Of a stretch of 64,000 nucleotides of DNA, positions 14,701-25,709 are shown piece after piece. Position numbers and translations under genes: made by a program. Location of the stretch: the NCBI RefSeq assembly GCF_901709675.1, contig NC_051106.1, positions 4,410,001 through 4,474,000 of the forward strand. Reading direction: 5' to 3'. Every line of letters starts with the position of its first letter. Position 1 is the first letter of the stretch. Under the pieces are notes generated by a model that was given only the letters and a program-made list of their open reading frames with translations, was not told the origin of the DNA and searched no databases. The stretch is from Syngnathus acus. Its lineage: Eukaryota; Chordata; Actinopteri; Syngnathiformes; Syngnathidae.

Positions 14701-16645
14701 TAATGAATGGAGCAGTAAATTATAGAGCAGGTGAGTCAAAGGAGAGAATAACCACGACAAGAAAAGCTGAGGTCGGATGTTTCTTATGAAGACGCTAGCA
14801 AGGAAACGTATTACAAGTCACAGAACAGTAGACCACACACAATATCACACATGAAGATGTACGATATGTGCAAAAGCCAGGTCACATGATGAATCGGTGG
14901 CTGAGGTGCAGGACGACTTTTTCCAAAAGGAAACGTGCCGGCCTGATATGATCTGGAATTCTCCTAATAACGAGAATAAACGCAAGGGCACAGAGCTCAA
15001 AGGACACCATCTATTATTCATTTGAAGATCTCATGAATAAAAAATGAGATTATCCCACTCTATAGGTTTTAAAACGGAAGCAAGAAAACTACTATTATCA
15101 CTAATTTTCCACTGTATGGACAACAGTATGTTCACAAAATGTCATATTAATATTTAATTTCATTTAAGGGGGAAAAAAAAAAAAACAGGAAAGGGTTAAT
15201 GTCCTGTCAACGCAAATAAATAATTCTGCATGGACCAGAATGTGGACTGAACAAAAAATGTGCCCACATCATCAGATTTTTAAAATAAGATGTTCAAAGA
15301 TCTCATAAAAAAAAAAATAACAGCATGCAGAAAATCATCTGTGATAAACACGTTTTACAATTGTCTGTAACTTTTATAAAACAACTGTGCTATCGAATGC
15401 CGTAAACTGTTTATAAGTAACATTTGCAAATAAATTATACGTACTGGGTGAGCGTAGCCACATTAAATACTTCACTTTTTCCTTACTTGGATATTAATCT
15501 CAGTTGCCTCAAATATGATACACGGTGGAGTATAAGAAAGTGCATGACCGCGACTTACCGCTCCATTTGTTGCACGCTATGTATTCGACATGTAGAGTTA
15601 ATACCGATTAAAGGTCACAAACACTTTTAAGATGTTCTGGCTCCACTTGAGAATGGACGATTAGTAGAAGAGTAAAGGAAAGACACTCAAACATTACATT
15701 CAAGTCATCTTTATGTATCATCCGGTTTTATAATGAGGTCACCGATGCAACATTTTCATCTTCATAGTAATTGGCACTAAAAGACCCCATATAGGCGTCC
15801 ATCTGGCTTTCCCGTCCTGGTATCGAGCTCTCAGCCTCCCTAGGCTGAAGCTGCTCGTTTAATTAAAACATACCAGGACTGTGACACTTTCATTAGAGAA
15901 GCAGGTTGGGCCCGGCTGAAGTGATAAGCATGCCGAGAAAGAAAAGAGACCCAACAGAACTTTTGAGAGGCGGCCATTGTTCAGCTGACATGCCAAAAGA
16001 ATGAATACAAATGAGCAATAAGCGTTACCACCAATACCCTCTTGTGATATAACTGAAGAAATACAACCGTCAATATATCATCGCTACAACATTTCAAGAA
16101 GAAATTGCTGGCTTGGAGCTTTTTTCACATTGTGATTGATCACAACTTCAAAAGGTACAGCTCGCTGTGGAGCCACCAAACACGGTGGAAGGGCCGCTGG
16201 TCACCCTCAGGTTTGTTTGAATTAGCCATTGGAAACAGCGGGAAATGAAATTGGGAAAATATTTACCACCCCAGTATGTTTATATTACAAAGAAAATATT
16301 TAACCAATCAAAGGTTATCATGCACTGCTTTGTTTTTACTATGCAGTCTTAATGAAGATCACTTTTAATTTGCTCGGCAATTGGTCGGCTCTGTTAGCTT
16401 GTCAGTCCACACATGGGAAGCCGAGACTCACCGTCACGCTTGAAACATTTCCAGAGCAGCGACAGCCGCATGTATAGTCACGCCGTCATGCCCTGCAGCT
16501 CTCTGCTCCACTCATTAAGCGAGAACATCCTGAATTCGCCTGAGCCGCGGCATACATCTATATTGGATGCACTGTCTGAAAATGAAACACGATTGTCAAA
16601 GTGGTTCGATTGTTTTTCGATTAAAATTTTGGGGCATGCGTTGTA
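8703..16645. other. gene-poor DNA
   Basis: No gene supported. A strongly A/T-rich low-complexity patch lies at about 9720-9840. Complex, non-repetitive blocks with many preserved-looking homeodomain-type TAAT cores occur at about 12100-12330, 13600-13780 and 15770-15990. These are candidate regulatory elements only. Confidence 0.55.
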
Positions 16646-16921
16646 CTTGTGCACTTGCAAGAGTGCCTTGAAAGGCGCCTTACAAATAAAATGCACTATT
16701 ATTATTATTATTATATGGCAAAAGATTGGCTATCGTTTTTTCTTGTGCACTTGCAAGAGTGCCTTGAAAGGCGCCTTACAAATAAAATGTATTATTATTA
16801 TTATATGGCAAAAGATTGGCTATCGTTTTTTCTTGTGCACTTGCAAGAGTGCCTTGAAAGGCGCCTTACAAATAAAATGTATTATTATTATTATATGGCA
16901 AAAGATTGGCTATCGTTTTTT
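16646..16921 (+). repeat. three-copy tandem repeat (96, 90 and 90 bp)
   Basis: Copies at 16646-16741, 16742-16831 and 16832-16921 each start CTTGTGCACTTGCAAGAGTG, continue AAAGGCGCCTTACAAATAAA, then an ATT run, and end ATATGGCAAAAGATTGGC plus a T-run. Copy 1 differs mainly by two extra ATT units. The GGCGCC..ACAAATAAA..(ATT)n pattern resembles the 3' tail of fish LINE/SINE retroposons. All lengths are multiples of three, so long open frames run through it with no sign of being genes. Confidence 0.93.
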
Positions 16922-17892
16922 CTTTGGTGAATACGATTACAGCCCACTTTACACTTATGTGCGCATTTATGTTGAACAACACACACTTGGGTTTAAATGA
17001 AGCATGACGATGGTCTGTTGTGAACATCCAAATGTCCAACATATGCGCTGGTTGACTATCCCTTATGGTCCACGTTGTTTTTTTTTAAATCCACTTGGGT
17101 TAAACAGATCACTCCTAATTAGGATTGCAGTTTATTTTTAACTTGCCACATTGTTGGTGCATTCTATTTTACATGCTCATAAATTAGAAGTGCACTTGCC
17201 TATGTTTCGGTGTTCCGCTGCTACAGCAACACTCCTTCAGTCAAGCAACTGAGGTGCCGAGATGAGTCTCGCTGAAGTGCTTCTGGGTCTACACATAGCA
17301 TTTAACAAAGCCTGATGAATATTCAGACTTCTTTCATCTGGCTAGGAAAAAAACCCTAGCAGCCATTTTAGAAAATATAGCACATAATTAAGACACCTTG
17401 AACAAGGCCACTAAAGTCCACTGTTGTCTGAAGCCCTCAAGCTTGTCATTAACTAAATTACGGCAGAGCTCAAACTTTGATTACTGCTACGGGGGTTGAA
17501 TGTATGTTGATCTATGGCTGTGGGTGTGAAAGGGACAAGTCACAACGAATAAAAAGTGTTTTGAGTAGTAAGTGCATCAAGAGGTGCATGAAATACGGGA
17601 ATTTTTTGGGGTCATATATTGGTGTAACTCTTCTTCACTATTTGTTATTTTGTTTTGCTGTCTCCACATGTTTCTTTCCTACTGTGCTGTTGGCAGTTTT
17701 GTTATTTCTTGATTTTTTTGTGTGTAATATGTACAGATTTTGTGTTCAGAAAGGTTTGGTCTGTATATTTTAAAAAAATAAATGTGTGTATGGCTTTTAG
17801 TGTAATTTATACAAATTTTACGTGAGTCAGTACTGCATATCCATGAACAATTTGCAGGAACGTCTTTTTAAGAGATTATGTTTGGATGTGGT

Positions 17893-17960
17893 CATTTAAA
17901 AGTGGAACATGCATTATAGTCAGCTGATAAATCAAACTTGGAAATTTTTACAACTCCAGT
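17893..17960. repeat. flank shared with MITE copy A (inverse)
   Basis: This stretch (GTGGAACATGCATTATAGTC, then GCTGATAAATCAAACTTGG) is the near-identical reverse complement of 8568-8635. Homology between the two loci therefore extends past the MITE boundary on one side. Confidence 0.8.
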
Positions 17961-18375
17961 TACCGTATTTTCCGGACTATAAGGCGCTCCTAAAAACCTA
18001 AGATTTCTCAAAAGCCGACAGTGCGCCTTATAGTCCGGTGTGCCTTATATATGGACCAAATTCCTAAATCTAAACTGGCCCAAAGCATTGTGTCATGAAA
18101 TCAATCATAAGTGGCCCGCTGAAGACTATGAATCATGAATCAAAAAGACTATGGATCATTATGTTGTGATTATAAAGTAATTTGTTGCGTCTAAAGTTGA
18201 AATAAAAAAGATAAAATGGAGAATGATTTGATTTGGATTAAAAATCTGACATGATGCATTAATGGTGCGCCTTATAGTCCGGTGCGCCTTATAGAAGGAC
18301 AAAGTTTTAAAATGGGCAATTCATTGAAGGTGCGCCTTATAGTCCGGTGCGCCTTATAGTCCGGAAAATACGGTA
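17961..18375. mobile_element. TA-flanked MITE, copy B (inverted relative to copy A)
   Basis: Starts TACCGTATTTTCCGGACTAT and ends CCGGAAAATACGGTA. The internal sequence (CATTGTGTCATGAAATCAAT, GTGGCCCGCTGAAGACTATG) is the reverse complement of copy A. Its 415-bp length equals copy A within one base, and no coding sequence is present. Confidence 0.88.
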
Positions 18376-20270
18376 ATTTGCTTTTCTTCATAGAGAGGCA
18401 TTACAGAAGAATTAATAGTAATGCACCAAAACCAAAAGTACCACTTTGAAACAGCCATCATTTGACTTTCACATTGGGAACGGTAAAGCCGAGTATTGTT
18501 TGGTGCGCACATAAACCGTTTATTTCTGCTTTTATAACGCCGCATTCAAAAACAACATCCAGGCTTTCAGGTAACATCTGTGCTTCTGTCTGATCACCAT
18601 TACTTTTCTTATCCAAGGGAGCAAGTGCAACAGCTGTAAGCACAGAGCACCTTTTGTGACATTTCGTAACTGAGGCCAGTCACAATATTGCCACCACAAT
18701 GACATTCAACACAGGCCCCAATGTTACGATCGAACCTTTCCCAGAGAGATGGCACAGGCACTGGTTGGCACAAAGCTGCTGTCAGACTTGCCACAGCGGA
18801 ATCTCTCTCTCTCTCAACCAGCCAATGGGGTGCGGCCGACAGGACGAGCTCCTCGGCGCCAGACAGCTAGACTCGAGTAAGGGAGCCTTCAGCCAGTGCT
18901 GACATATTCCATGGCCCAATGCAACAGATGGAGATTTTTACAGGTGGCGTTTGGGGCAAAATTCTTTGCTTGAGGGGACAGCATCTGCTCCATCACAAAT
19001 TGGGATGGTGTACCCTTGCTGCACACACACTTTCCTCATCATATTCTGTCCTCCCTCTATTGTAAAATAGCTTTGAAGAATACACAGCACATTCTTTTTT
19101 AATTTATTTTCATCTCTGTTGTAGTTCCGAACAACATCAGATATCTGCTGGTTTTAGGGTTATTCACAATCCCTCCACCCCCAAAGGGACACAGTGTTAA
19201 ATCTAATTTCCGCAACAACATGAGGCTCGCAGACCACTCCCCAAGCCTCCATCACTCATGATGCACTCAATAACCTTGGACTCATATTTCTCTGGCGGTG
19301 ATTTAACGACTTGCAAAATTACACTGCGCTTGGTTGAGTCTGCGTTGATGTTGATATCTCAACCCTTTACCGTCCCGTGTCCAGTCAATCGGCCGCCGTT
19401 ATTTATCGTGACTTACGCCATGACACACGAGGAACGCCCGACCTGCCATTCATCTTCCCGTTAAATATAAATGTGCCAGGCCAGGTCCGAAGCACGGGAG
19501 CAAGGTGAACTACGACGCTTTGAACAGTGCAGACGATGAATTATAGCCGTCAGTGAGTTGCTGTGAAGTTGTGTCACCGGGCGCATTGCAAAGACTTGAC
19601 AGGCTGTAAAAAAAATTATTTACACGTGCAAGGCCACGTGCAAGTGTGGGTAGATTAGTGTGATGGTCCAACCTCCTGCTGGGAGAATTTATGTGTTTGT
19701 ATATTACAGAATGAAACAAAATTACCAGCATGTAAATTACGAAGAAATGCTTAAGTAAGGAAAAAAAAATTGTCTAGTGTTATACTTTTCACTTACTTTA
19801 CATCACAGTGCCCTGAATCTAATGTTCTTTGCATGAAATACAAAATCTATATTTGAACAGTCTCCATTTTTGCATTTTAAACACTCTATGGGAGGCTAAG
19901 CGTGCATATTCCAATATTGCTTGAATTATTAACAATTCACTTTGTCTCAGTGGATGAGAAAGGGCAAAAGTTATATTAAATGTTAACTGAATATAAAATA
20001 AAAAATATAAATAACTGATCAGCTGTTTATGTCTTGAATTAGATTTCTTTAATCAACTCATGTGGATCTGGAGCCGAACCTTTCTATTCAGACACACACT
20101 AATTAAAGGTTTAGTTTTTGAGAAATATAACTAGTTACTTTGTGGGTGCAGTTTAGATCATTTTCAGCTGTTTGTATTGTTGTTCCATAAAAGTATTGTT
20201 TTGAAACAAGAACACGGAACAAGAAAAAGAATATTGAATAAAATATTGAAGATAGAAAAGTTAATTGTTA

Positions 20271-20365
20271 AAAAAATTCATATTATAATATATATATTTT
20301 TATTATTAATTTTTTCTTTTTATTTTATTTTATTTATTTTTTAGTTATTTATTTATAATATTTGT
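20271..20365. repeat. A/T low-complexity tract
   Basis: Almost only A and T, with TATATATATT and repeated TTTTATTTTATT motifs. Confidence 0.8.
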
Positions 20366-22702
20366 AATCATATCAGAGCACAAGCAGCAGTTCAACATGT
20401 TCTTTACTCAAGTATTTTTCTATTTCTTCATTATTTAGTGTCTTTGCTTCCATTTTGAAGCATTTAAAGATGCCTTGTGCAAAAGCTACTTTATATTTAA
20501 ATGTGAACTTCATTCAACATACATTTGAAAACTGCCTTAGTAGAAATTGAGATTTCGGTGGAAATCGGCAAATCTTTCTGTAGATTTGTCTTCATTTCAC
20601 CAACAAAGTGCGTGAATGCGACTGAATCATCACACGCTATACACAATTGTGTTCCGAATTGAGGAGCTACGGTTGCATCTGCGTCTTCCAGACATTAATT
20701 CCACGGGCAAGAACATATTTTCAATTCATAAAAACCCATGTTTATCATTTGGGTTACACCCAAGTTTACCAGGAGCATTTTTCCCTAACGAAACCTCCCC
20801 AGTGAAGATTTATTCACGTACTAATCGTAATTCAGCCGGCGCCTGCTCCTGCATGGTAATTACTCCACGCTGCACACTTGTGCTAATTAATTCACTGGAA
20901 ATGTGGCTGAGCAGCACGGAACATATGAACATGCAGAGCTCATCACATACCGTAAACTGTTTACAGGAAATGAATGAGCAGCAGGATTCTACTGTATATA
21001 CAGTAAATTAAAGAACAACAAGATGGATCTTAGTTGTTTGCAAAGCTTAAACTGAAAACAAATATTGAATTTATTTACATAACGAAAATATACGTACAAA
21101 TCAATCGAGTTGGAGTGAAAACTAGCAAAGACACTGGCAGTAAAATATCCTGATTCCTTTGTAATGCACGATGACAACACCCACAATGAGATTAACGCTG
21201 ATATGACGGCAAGACAATCACGGCAGACAAATGGCTGGTAATTCAATCACTGGTGCAGGACATGTCATGTCAGTCGCTCGATTGAGTGTGACGGGCCGCA
21301 GGAGGTGCTGGCAGACTTACATTGACATAGGGCGCCCAAAGTGCTGATGCATCATTGTGCAAAGTGGGACCAAAATGGGCTTAAGGCGTGTGAGGTGAAT
21401 ACGATCCATTAATGCTGATGCGGGATGTGCCAGAGTGACATCGAACAAAATAATAAAGATTTAGAATAAATGCTCAGAATGATTTTGGAGCAAACGATTT
21501 GCTTGTTTTGTTGTTCTAACTAACATTACGAAAATACATTTTAAATATTTATCATTTAAATTACAATTTTAGCCCTCCAAAAATTATTTCCCAGAGTGTG
21601 AATAGAAATTATAAAATGACGGAGATCATGACCAACATCCTCATCGGCTCCCATTCGGTGCCAGTTCCAGATGCTGTTCATTAAATAATTATAAGTCCGG
21701 CGGAATTGAACTTTGATTTAATTGATTCGGGCAAGCCCAGTGGAAAGAAAATTGATGGGCCACAATGTTTGGATCTGCTTCAAAACATTCAGTGTGATCA
21801 GTGTGTGTTGAGGATTTATTGAACACATTACAGCAGCAAGCAGTTGCGAGCGTCTCCCACCAGCGTGACTAATACCACCACAAAACAAAAAACCTCTGTT
21901 TGTGTTTGCCCAATTACAGCTCAGACACAGTGATGAACAGAGTAAACACTGCTTATTCTCCATGATGTGGCAAGCACACACGGCACCAATTCAAGCAAGT
22001 CATTCGACTGCCATCCGAGCCCCATAAGCAAATAAAACGTGTTCTATCTGGTTCTTCCCAAGGCGTGGCTGAATTTAAAACCAGAATTTTTCTCTTCCAT
22101 TGTTTTGGATGGGAAAGTGAAGTGGTGGCACCCGTGTCGTGACACTTCAGCTGCAGTAGGAGTTGCCAGTTGAAGAGGTTGGACTGTCTTCCATCCTCGT
22201 GTACTTGTCCAAAATCCAATACACAAAGCCACACAAATGTGAGTATACACAAAGAAGTGCTACAAGCAAAGGAAGCAAAAGCGAACGATATACGGAATAA
22301 AAAAAAAGAATGGAAGACTGTCTGTGTAAATTGGTTGAGGCTGTCTCCTCTTTGCCAGATTAACTCCAGAGGGCAAGGACGCAGAAAAGGGTGGGAGAGC
22401 GTGTAGGTGGGGGTCTGGCTGCAGTCCTTTCATCAAAGGACTTGTTTCCCTCTTCTTTCTTTCTCTGCGCGCCAACCACGGCGAGCACTCATGATTGCAC
22501 GATAGAAAGGAAAAAGCAACCTCTTGTGCTGTCTGGATCGCCCTGTATTTATATTTTACTTCACATTTCCACCACTGATGATAGAAATATAAAAGCACCT
22601 ACAGCAGAGATGTGGAATAGCAATGAATGATATGCATGATCCCCTTGTGCCATTATTATAATACGAGTCCCGCTGTCCTGCATTTGGATGGGCTGCTTCC
22701 AG

Positions 22703-22748
22703 GGCCTCGGGCGAGGCTGTTTTAATCTTTTGTGCCTGGCCCGAGGCC
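22703..22748. repeat. perfect 10-bp GC-rich inverted repeat
   Basis: Arms GGCCTCGGGC (22703-22712) and GCCCGAGGCC (22739-22748) are exact complements with a 26-nt loop. It lies in a non-repetitive, relatively GC-rich block. Confidence 0.6.
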
Positions 22749-23123
22749 ATGAGACCAACCCTCCGACCGGGAAAAATATTGTAGGTCTTCTGACACTCTC
22801 GCTTGTCATTGTGAGGATGTCACATCCCTCCCGGCTTACTTCTGTCTACCTCTCTCCCCTGAGTGGGTATAATTACATTAAGGAGTCAATCCAAGCTCCT
22901 CCAGTAGCAGACCTCCAACCCGGTGCATGTCTTGGTATTAGTGCGTTCATAATCCTGGCCTCAAGGCAAAAAAAAAAAAAAATCAAGACCTATGTTTTTG
23001 AAAATAAACCTGTTGACTCCAAAACTTGACTTTTGCCTGCTTTTTCATATTGTTGAATATAATATAAATCATACAAACTTGAAGGTGGACCTCCGAGTCA
23101 TTCCGATTTTCTTTCCTCTATGA

Positions 23124-23434
23124 CACATATGTCAAACTCATGGCCCGGGGGCCAGATCTTGCCCGTCACATCATTTTATGTGGCCCGCAAAATCATGTGT
23201 CAATTCAATGTTTCTTGTTAAAATACCCAAACTCTAAAGTGTCTTTGTTTTTAATAACAGTGAGATGTTGCAACATTTTTGTTAAAATCCAAATTTCAAA
23301 ATAAATTAGAAAATTGTTGAACTTCTCTGTTGCGTGCATGTGGTAATATCCATCCACTCATTTCTATTTATGTCATTAATGGCCACACGAGGGAAACAAT
23401 AACTCCGATGTGGCCCGCAACAAAAATGAGTTTG
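23124..23434 (+). mobile_element. hAT-type MITE with 8-bp target duplication
   Basis: Left end CACATATGTCAAACTCA, then GGCCCGGGGGCCAGATCTTG and the CATCATTTTATGTGGCCCGC core. The right end is TGTGGCCCGCAAC, then AAAAATGAGTTTG. CTCTATGA flanks both sides exactly (23116-23123 and 23435-23442), the 8-bp duplication expected of hAT elements. The right terminal repeat stops at TGAGTTTG, about 9 bp short of related copies. No transposase is present. Confidence 0.85.
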
Positions 23435-23797
23435 CTCTATGAGAACAAAAGAGGTTATTGAGAGTATTGAAGCACGTTCAAGATATGTGAAATTAAAAAG
23501 GGATCATCAGTTAAGCGCATATAGAAGCATATTCACACCGGCATTATTAGAACAAGATTCCTCTGGCAGAATTGCTGAAAGGCATCTTCTCTCCTTTCAG
23601 ATAAGCTCATATGTATCAATTCCCCCGTCTTTGAGGGCTTGAAAGTATGAATTTTGCAGAGCTCTTCTCAAGACAAAAGTGGCACGTTTGTGTTGGAAGC
23701 GCAGGCACTATGTTGCCCTCCAGATTTCGCTGCAGACCCCCTGCAAAGAAGCTCATCTGAAGCGACTCTGAAGAAGAGAGGAGACGCCTGCCCACTC

Positions 23798-23824
23798 GCT
23801 CGCCCGCCCGCCCGCCCGCCCGCC
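23798..23824. repeat. (CGCC)n simple repeat
   Basis: Six to seven tandem CGCC units, part of a locally GC-rich patch about 110 bp upstream of a TATATAAG motif. Confidence 0.85.
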
Positions 23825-23932
23825 TTATCGAGGCAGGCTTGGCTCCTCCATATTCATGCGACGATTTCAGGGAGCTACGCTTGGAAAAAAAAAAAAAAAG
23901 AAAAGAAAAAATCCACGCCATTTCTTTTTGGG

Positions 23933-23940
23933 TATATAAG
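23933..23940 (+). promoter_or_regulatory. TATA-box-like motif
   Basis: TATATAAG on the plus strand, downstream of the GC-rich CGCC patch. No gene is recognisable downstream on this strand, so a promoter is speculative. Confidence 0.15.
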
Positions 23941-24024
23941 AGCATGTCTGATTTTTGCAAAGAAACATCGTCAGGAAAATACTCGGAAAAAATCCTCTCC
24001 TGTGACTTTATGATTGAAATTGTA

Positions 24025-24373
24025 CATCCATCAATTTTCTATGGCGTTTTTCCTCATTAGGGATGAGGGGGAGCTGGAGCCAGCACTTACTGACTGTTCA
24101 GCAATAAATCTTTTTTTTTTATGATTTGTTGTCAGGCAACAGTGAGCCAAGTGTTGAGCATGTTTGCCTCACATTCTCCCCCGTGCTTGCGTAGCTTTTC
24201 TTCAGGTACTCTGACTTCCTCCCACATTCCCAAAACAGGGATTTTGATTTCATTAAAGATGGGTGTGAATGTTAATTGAATTTTTTTTTTCTATACATAT
24301 GTACCCCATGACTGGTGATCAGTCCAAAAGTAGGTCAACCCTAAAAAAGACAAACGCTATAGAAAATGGATGA
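24025..24373. mobile_element. degenerate fish repeat with CATCCATTTTCTAT ends
   Basis: The left end (CATCCATCAATTTTCTATGG) and right end (ACGCTATAGAAAATGGATG) are inverted copies. Inside are GTTTGCCTCACATTCTCCC and ACTTCCTCCCACATTCCCAA, hallmarks of a very common fish interspersed repeat. It is heavily diverged, about 350 bp, and non-coding. Confidence 0.75.
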
Positions 24374-25464
24374 CCAAAAAGATTATTGAAAACAAATCTG
24401 AAAGGTTTTCAGCCTCCTGGGTTGCCATGGATTAAAAATCTAACCTAGAATTGGTATTAAAAATGTTACACGAATGCAGGCACATTTAAAATCTGATGAG
24501 AGACGAAGTAAATAATTAGCCCGATGTTAGAACCGACCTGGCCTTGTGTGCTTTTGTTTAATTGGATTGGCATTTTTAGTGTGCAGCCAGCTGATGCTGC
24601 ATGGCGACTTGACCGCGGCCCAGCTCATTTCCCTTCAGCGGTGATCTCGGTTAAATAGAGGACTTTTACAAGGCAAAGCTATCATGTTCAATATGCGGTT
24701 TGAGAATGCACATGATGTTCACGTGTATCATAAAAGCCCAGTCGTAAAGGTTCCCATTCAACAACGTTGCAGATGGTAAGAAGGTCTTTTGGAGGAAACA
24801 ATTTACATGTGTGTTCTAGTGCTACGTAACAACACAAAAAAAAAAGTCAGGAAAAAAAGATCCCTTGTTGATCTTGTGGTTCTTCATCAAAACCATATTT
24901 GGTGCACACACAATAGTCTACAATAGGCTCTTTCTGAGTTATGATCGACTCTATTAAAAGAGCAGACTAAGCAACAAATTAAAAATGTACAATGTATCTG
25001 TCAAGAAATGTTTGTCTTCTTGACTTGTGCCAGTTGTTATCGTGTTACTTTCTTTATCAGAACATTTGGAGGTTTTATGGTGATGTGATTTATACTGGCT
25101 TGTGGCACGTTAATGATGCCAGGGAGCCTTGCCTGTAATCCATATTCATGAACAACTGTGTTTGTGGAGCCGTGGCGATGGAGGGAAGAGGAGGAGGGGG
25201 GCAACATGTCCGCCAAAAGTCTCCCGAGTGCAAAGACTGGATAGTGACGGCTTTGGGTTCGCATGCCTCCGGGCATGAGCACACCTGTTCATCCACACTG
25301 GTCACATTTCCCAAGAGAAGACCAAATAAACAGTTTTTTTTTTTTTTTAGTATGTTCGTGGCAAATAAATGTAAACCTTGTTATCGCGTGCAGCAGTTGC
25401 AAGTAGCAGGCATGCCCAAGAGAATTTTGTAGCCTTGTTTTCAGCAAGAACATTAATTTCTGAT

Positions 25465-25709
25465 TATCGTATTTTCCGCACTATAAGGCGCACCTAAAAA
25501 CCTCCAATTTTCTCAAAAGCCGACAGTGCACCTTACAATCAGGTGCGCCTTATATATGGACCAATATTAAGCCACTACAGCAGGCGTGTCCAAGGTCCGG
25601 CCCGTGGACCAAATGTATATATCTTATATATGGACAAAGTTTTAAAATGAGCCATTCATTGAAGGTGCGCTTTTAATCCGGTGCACCTTATAGTGCGGAA
25701 AATACGGTA
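25465..25709. mobile_element. TA-flanked MITE, copy C
   Basis: Starts TATCGTATTTTCCGCACTAT and ends GTGCGGAAAATACGGTA, with the GCGCACCTAAAAACCT and AAAAGCCGACAGTG modules of this family. Shorter than copies A and B and lacking their central part, so it is a different subfamily or deleted. It contains a short foreign insert. Confidence 0.85.
25577..25617. mobile_element. short repeat fragment nested in MITE copy C
   Basis: The stretch GCAGGCGTGTCCAAGGTCCG followed by GCCCGTGGACCAAATG resembles the ends of hAT-type CAGG..GTC..GGCCCG elements and interrupts the MITE. Too short to classify firmly. Confidence 0.45.

Larger units (their letters stand above)
18376..23115. other. gene-poor DNA
   Basis: No gene supported. 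A/T low-complexity sequence is prominent at about 20271-20365. A complex block at about 20820-20960 and another at 22640-22960 (with a hairpin) stand out from the surrounding A/T-rich DNA. Confidence 0.55.

Noticed and set aside
16413-17000. 195-codon open frame on the plus strand
   Set aside because: It exists because a tandem repeat with unit lengths divisible by three lacks stops. The peptide repeats a retroposon-tail translation with runs of Ile, and no family is recognised.
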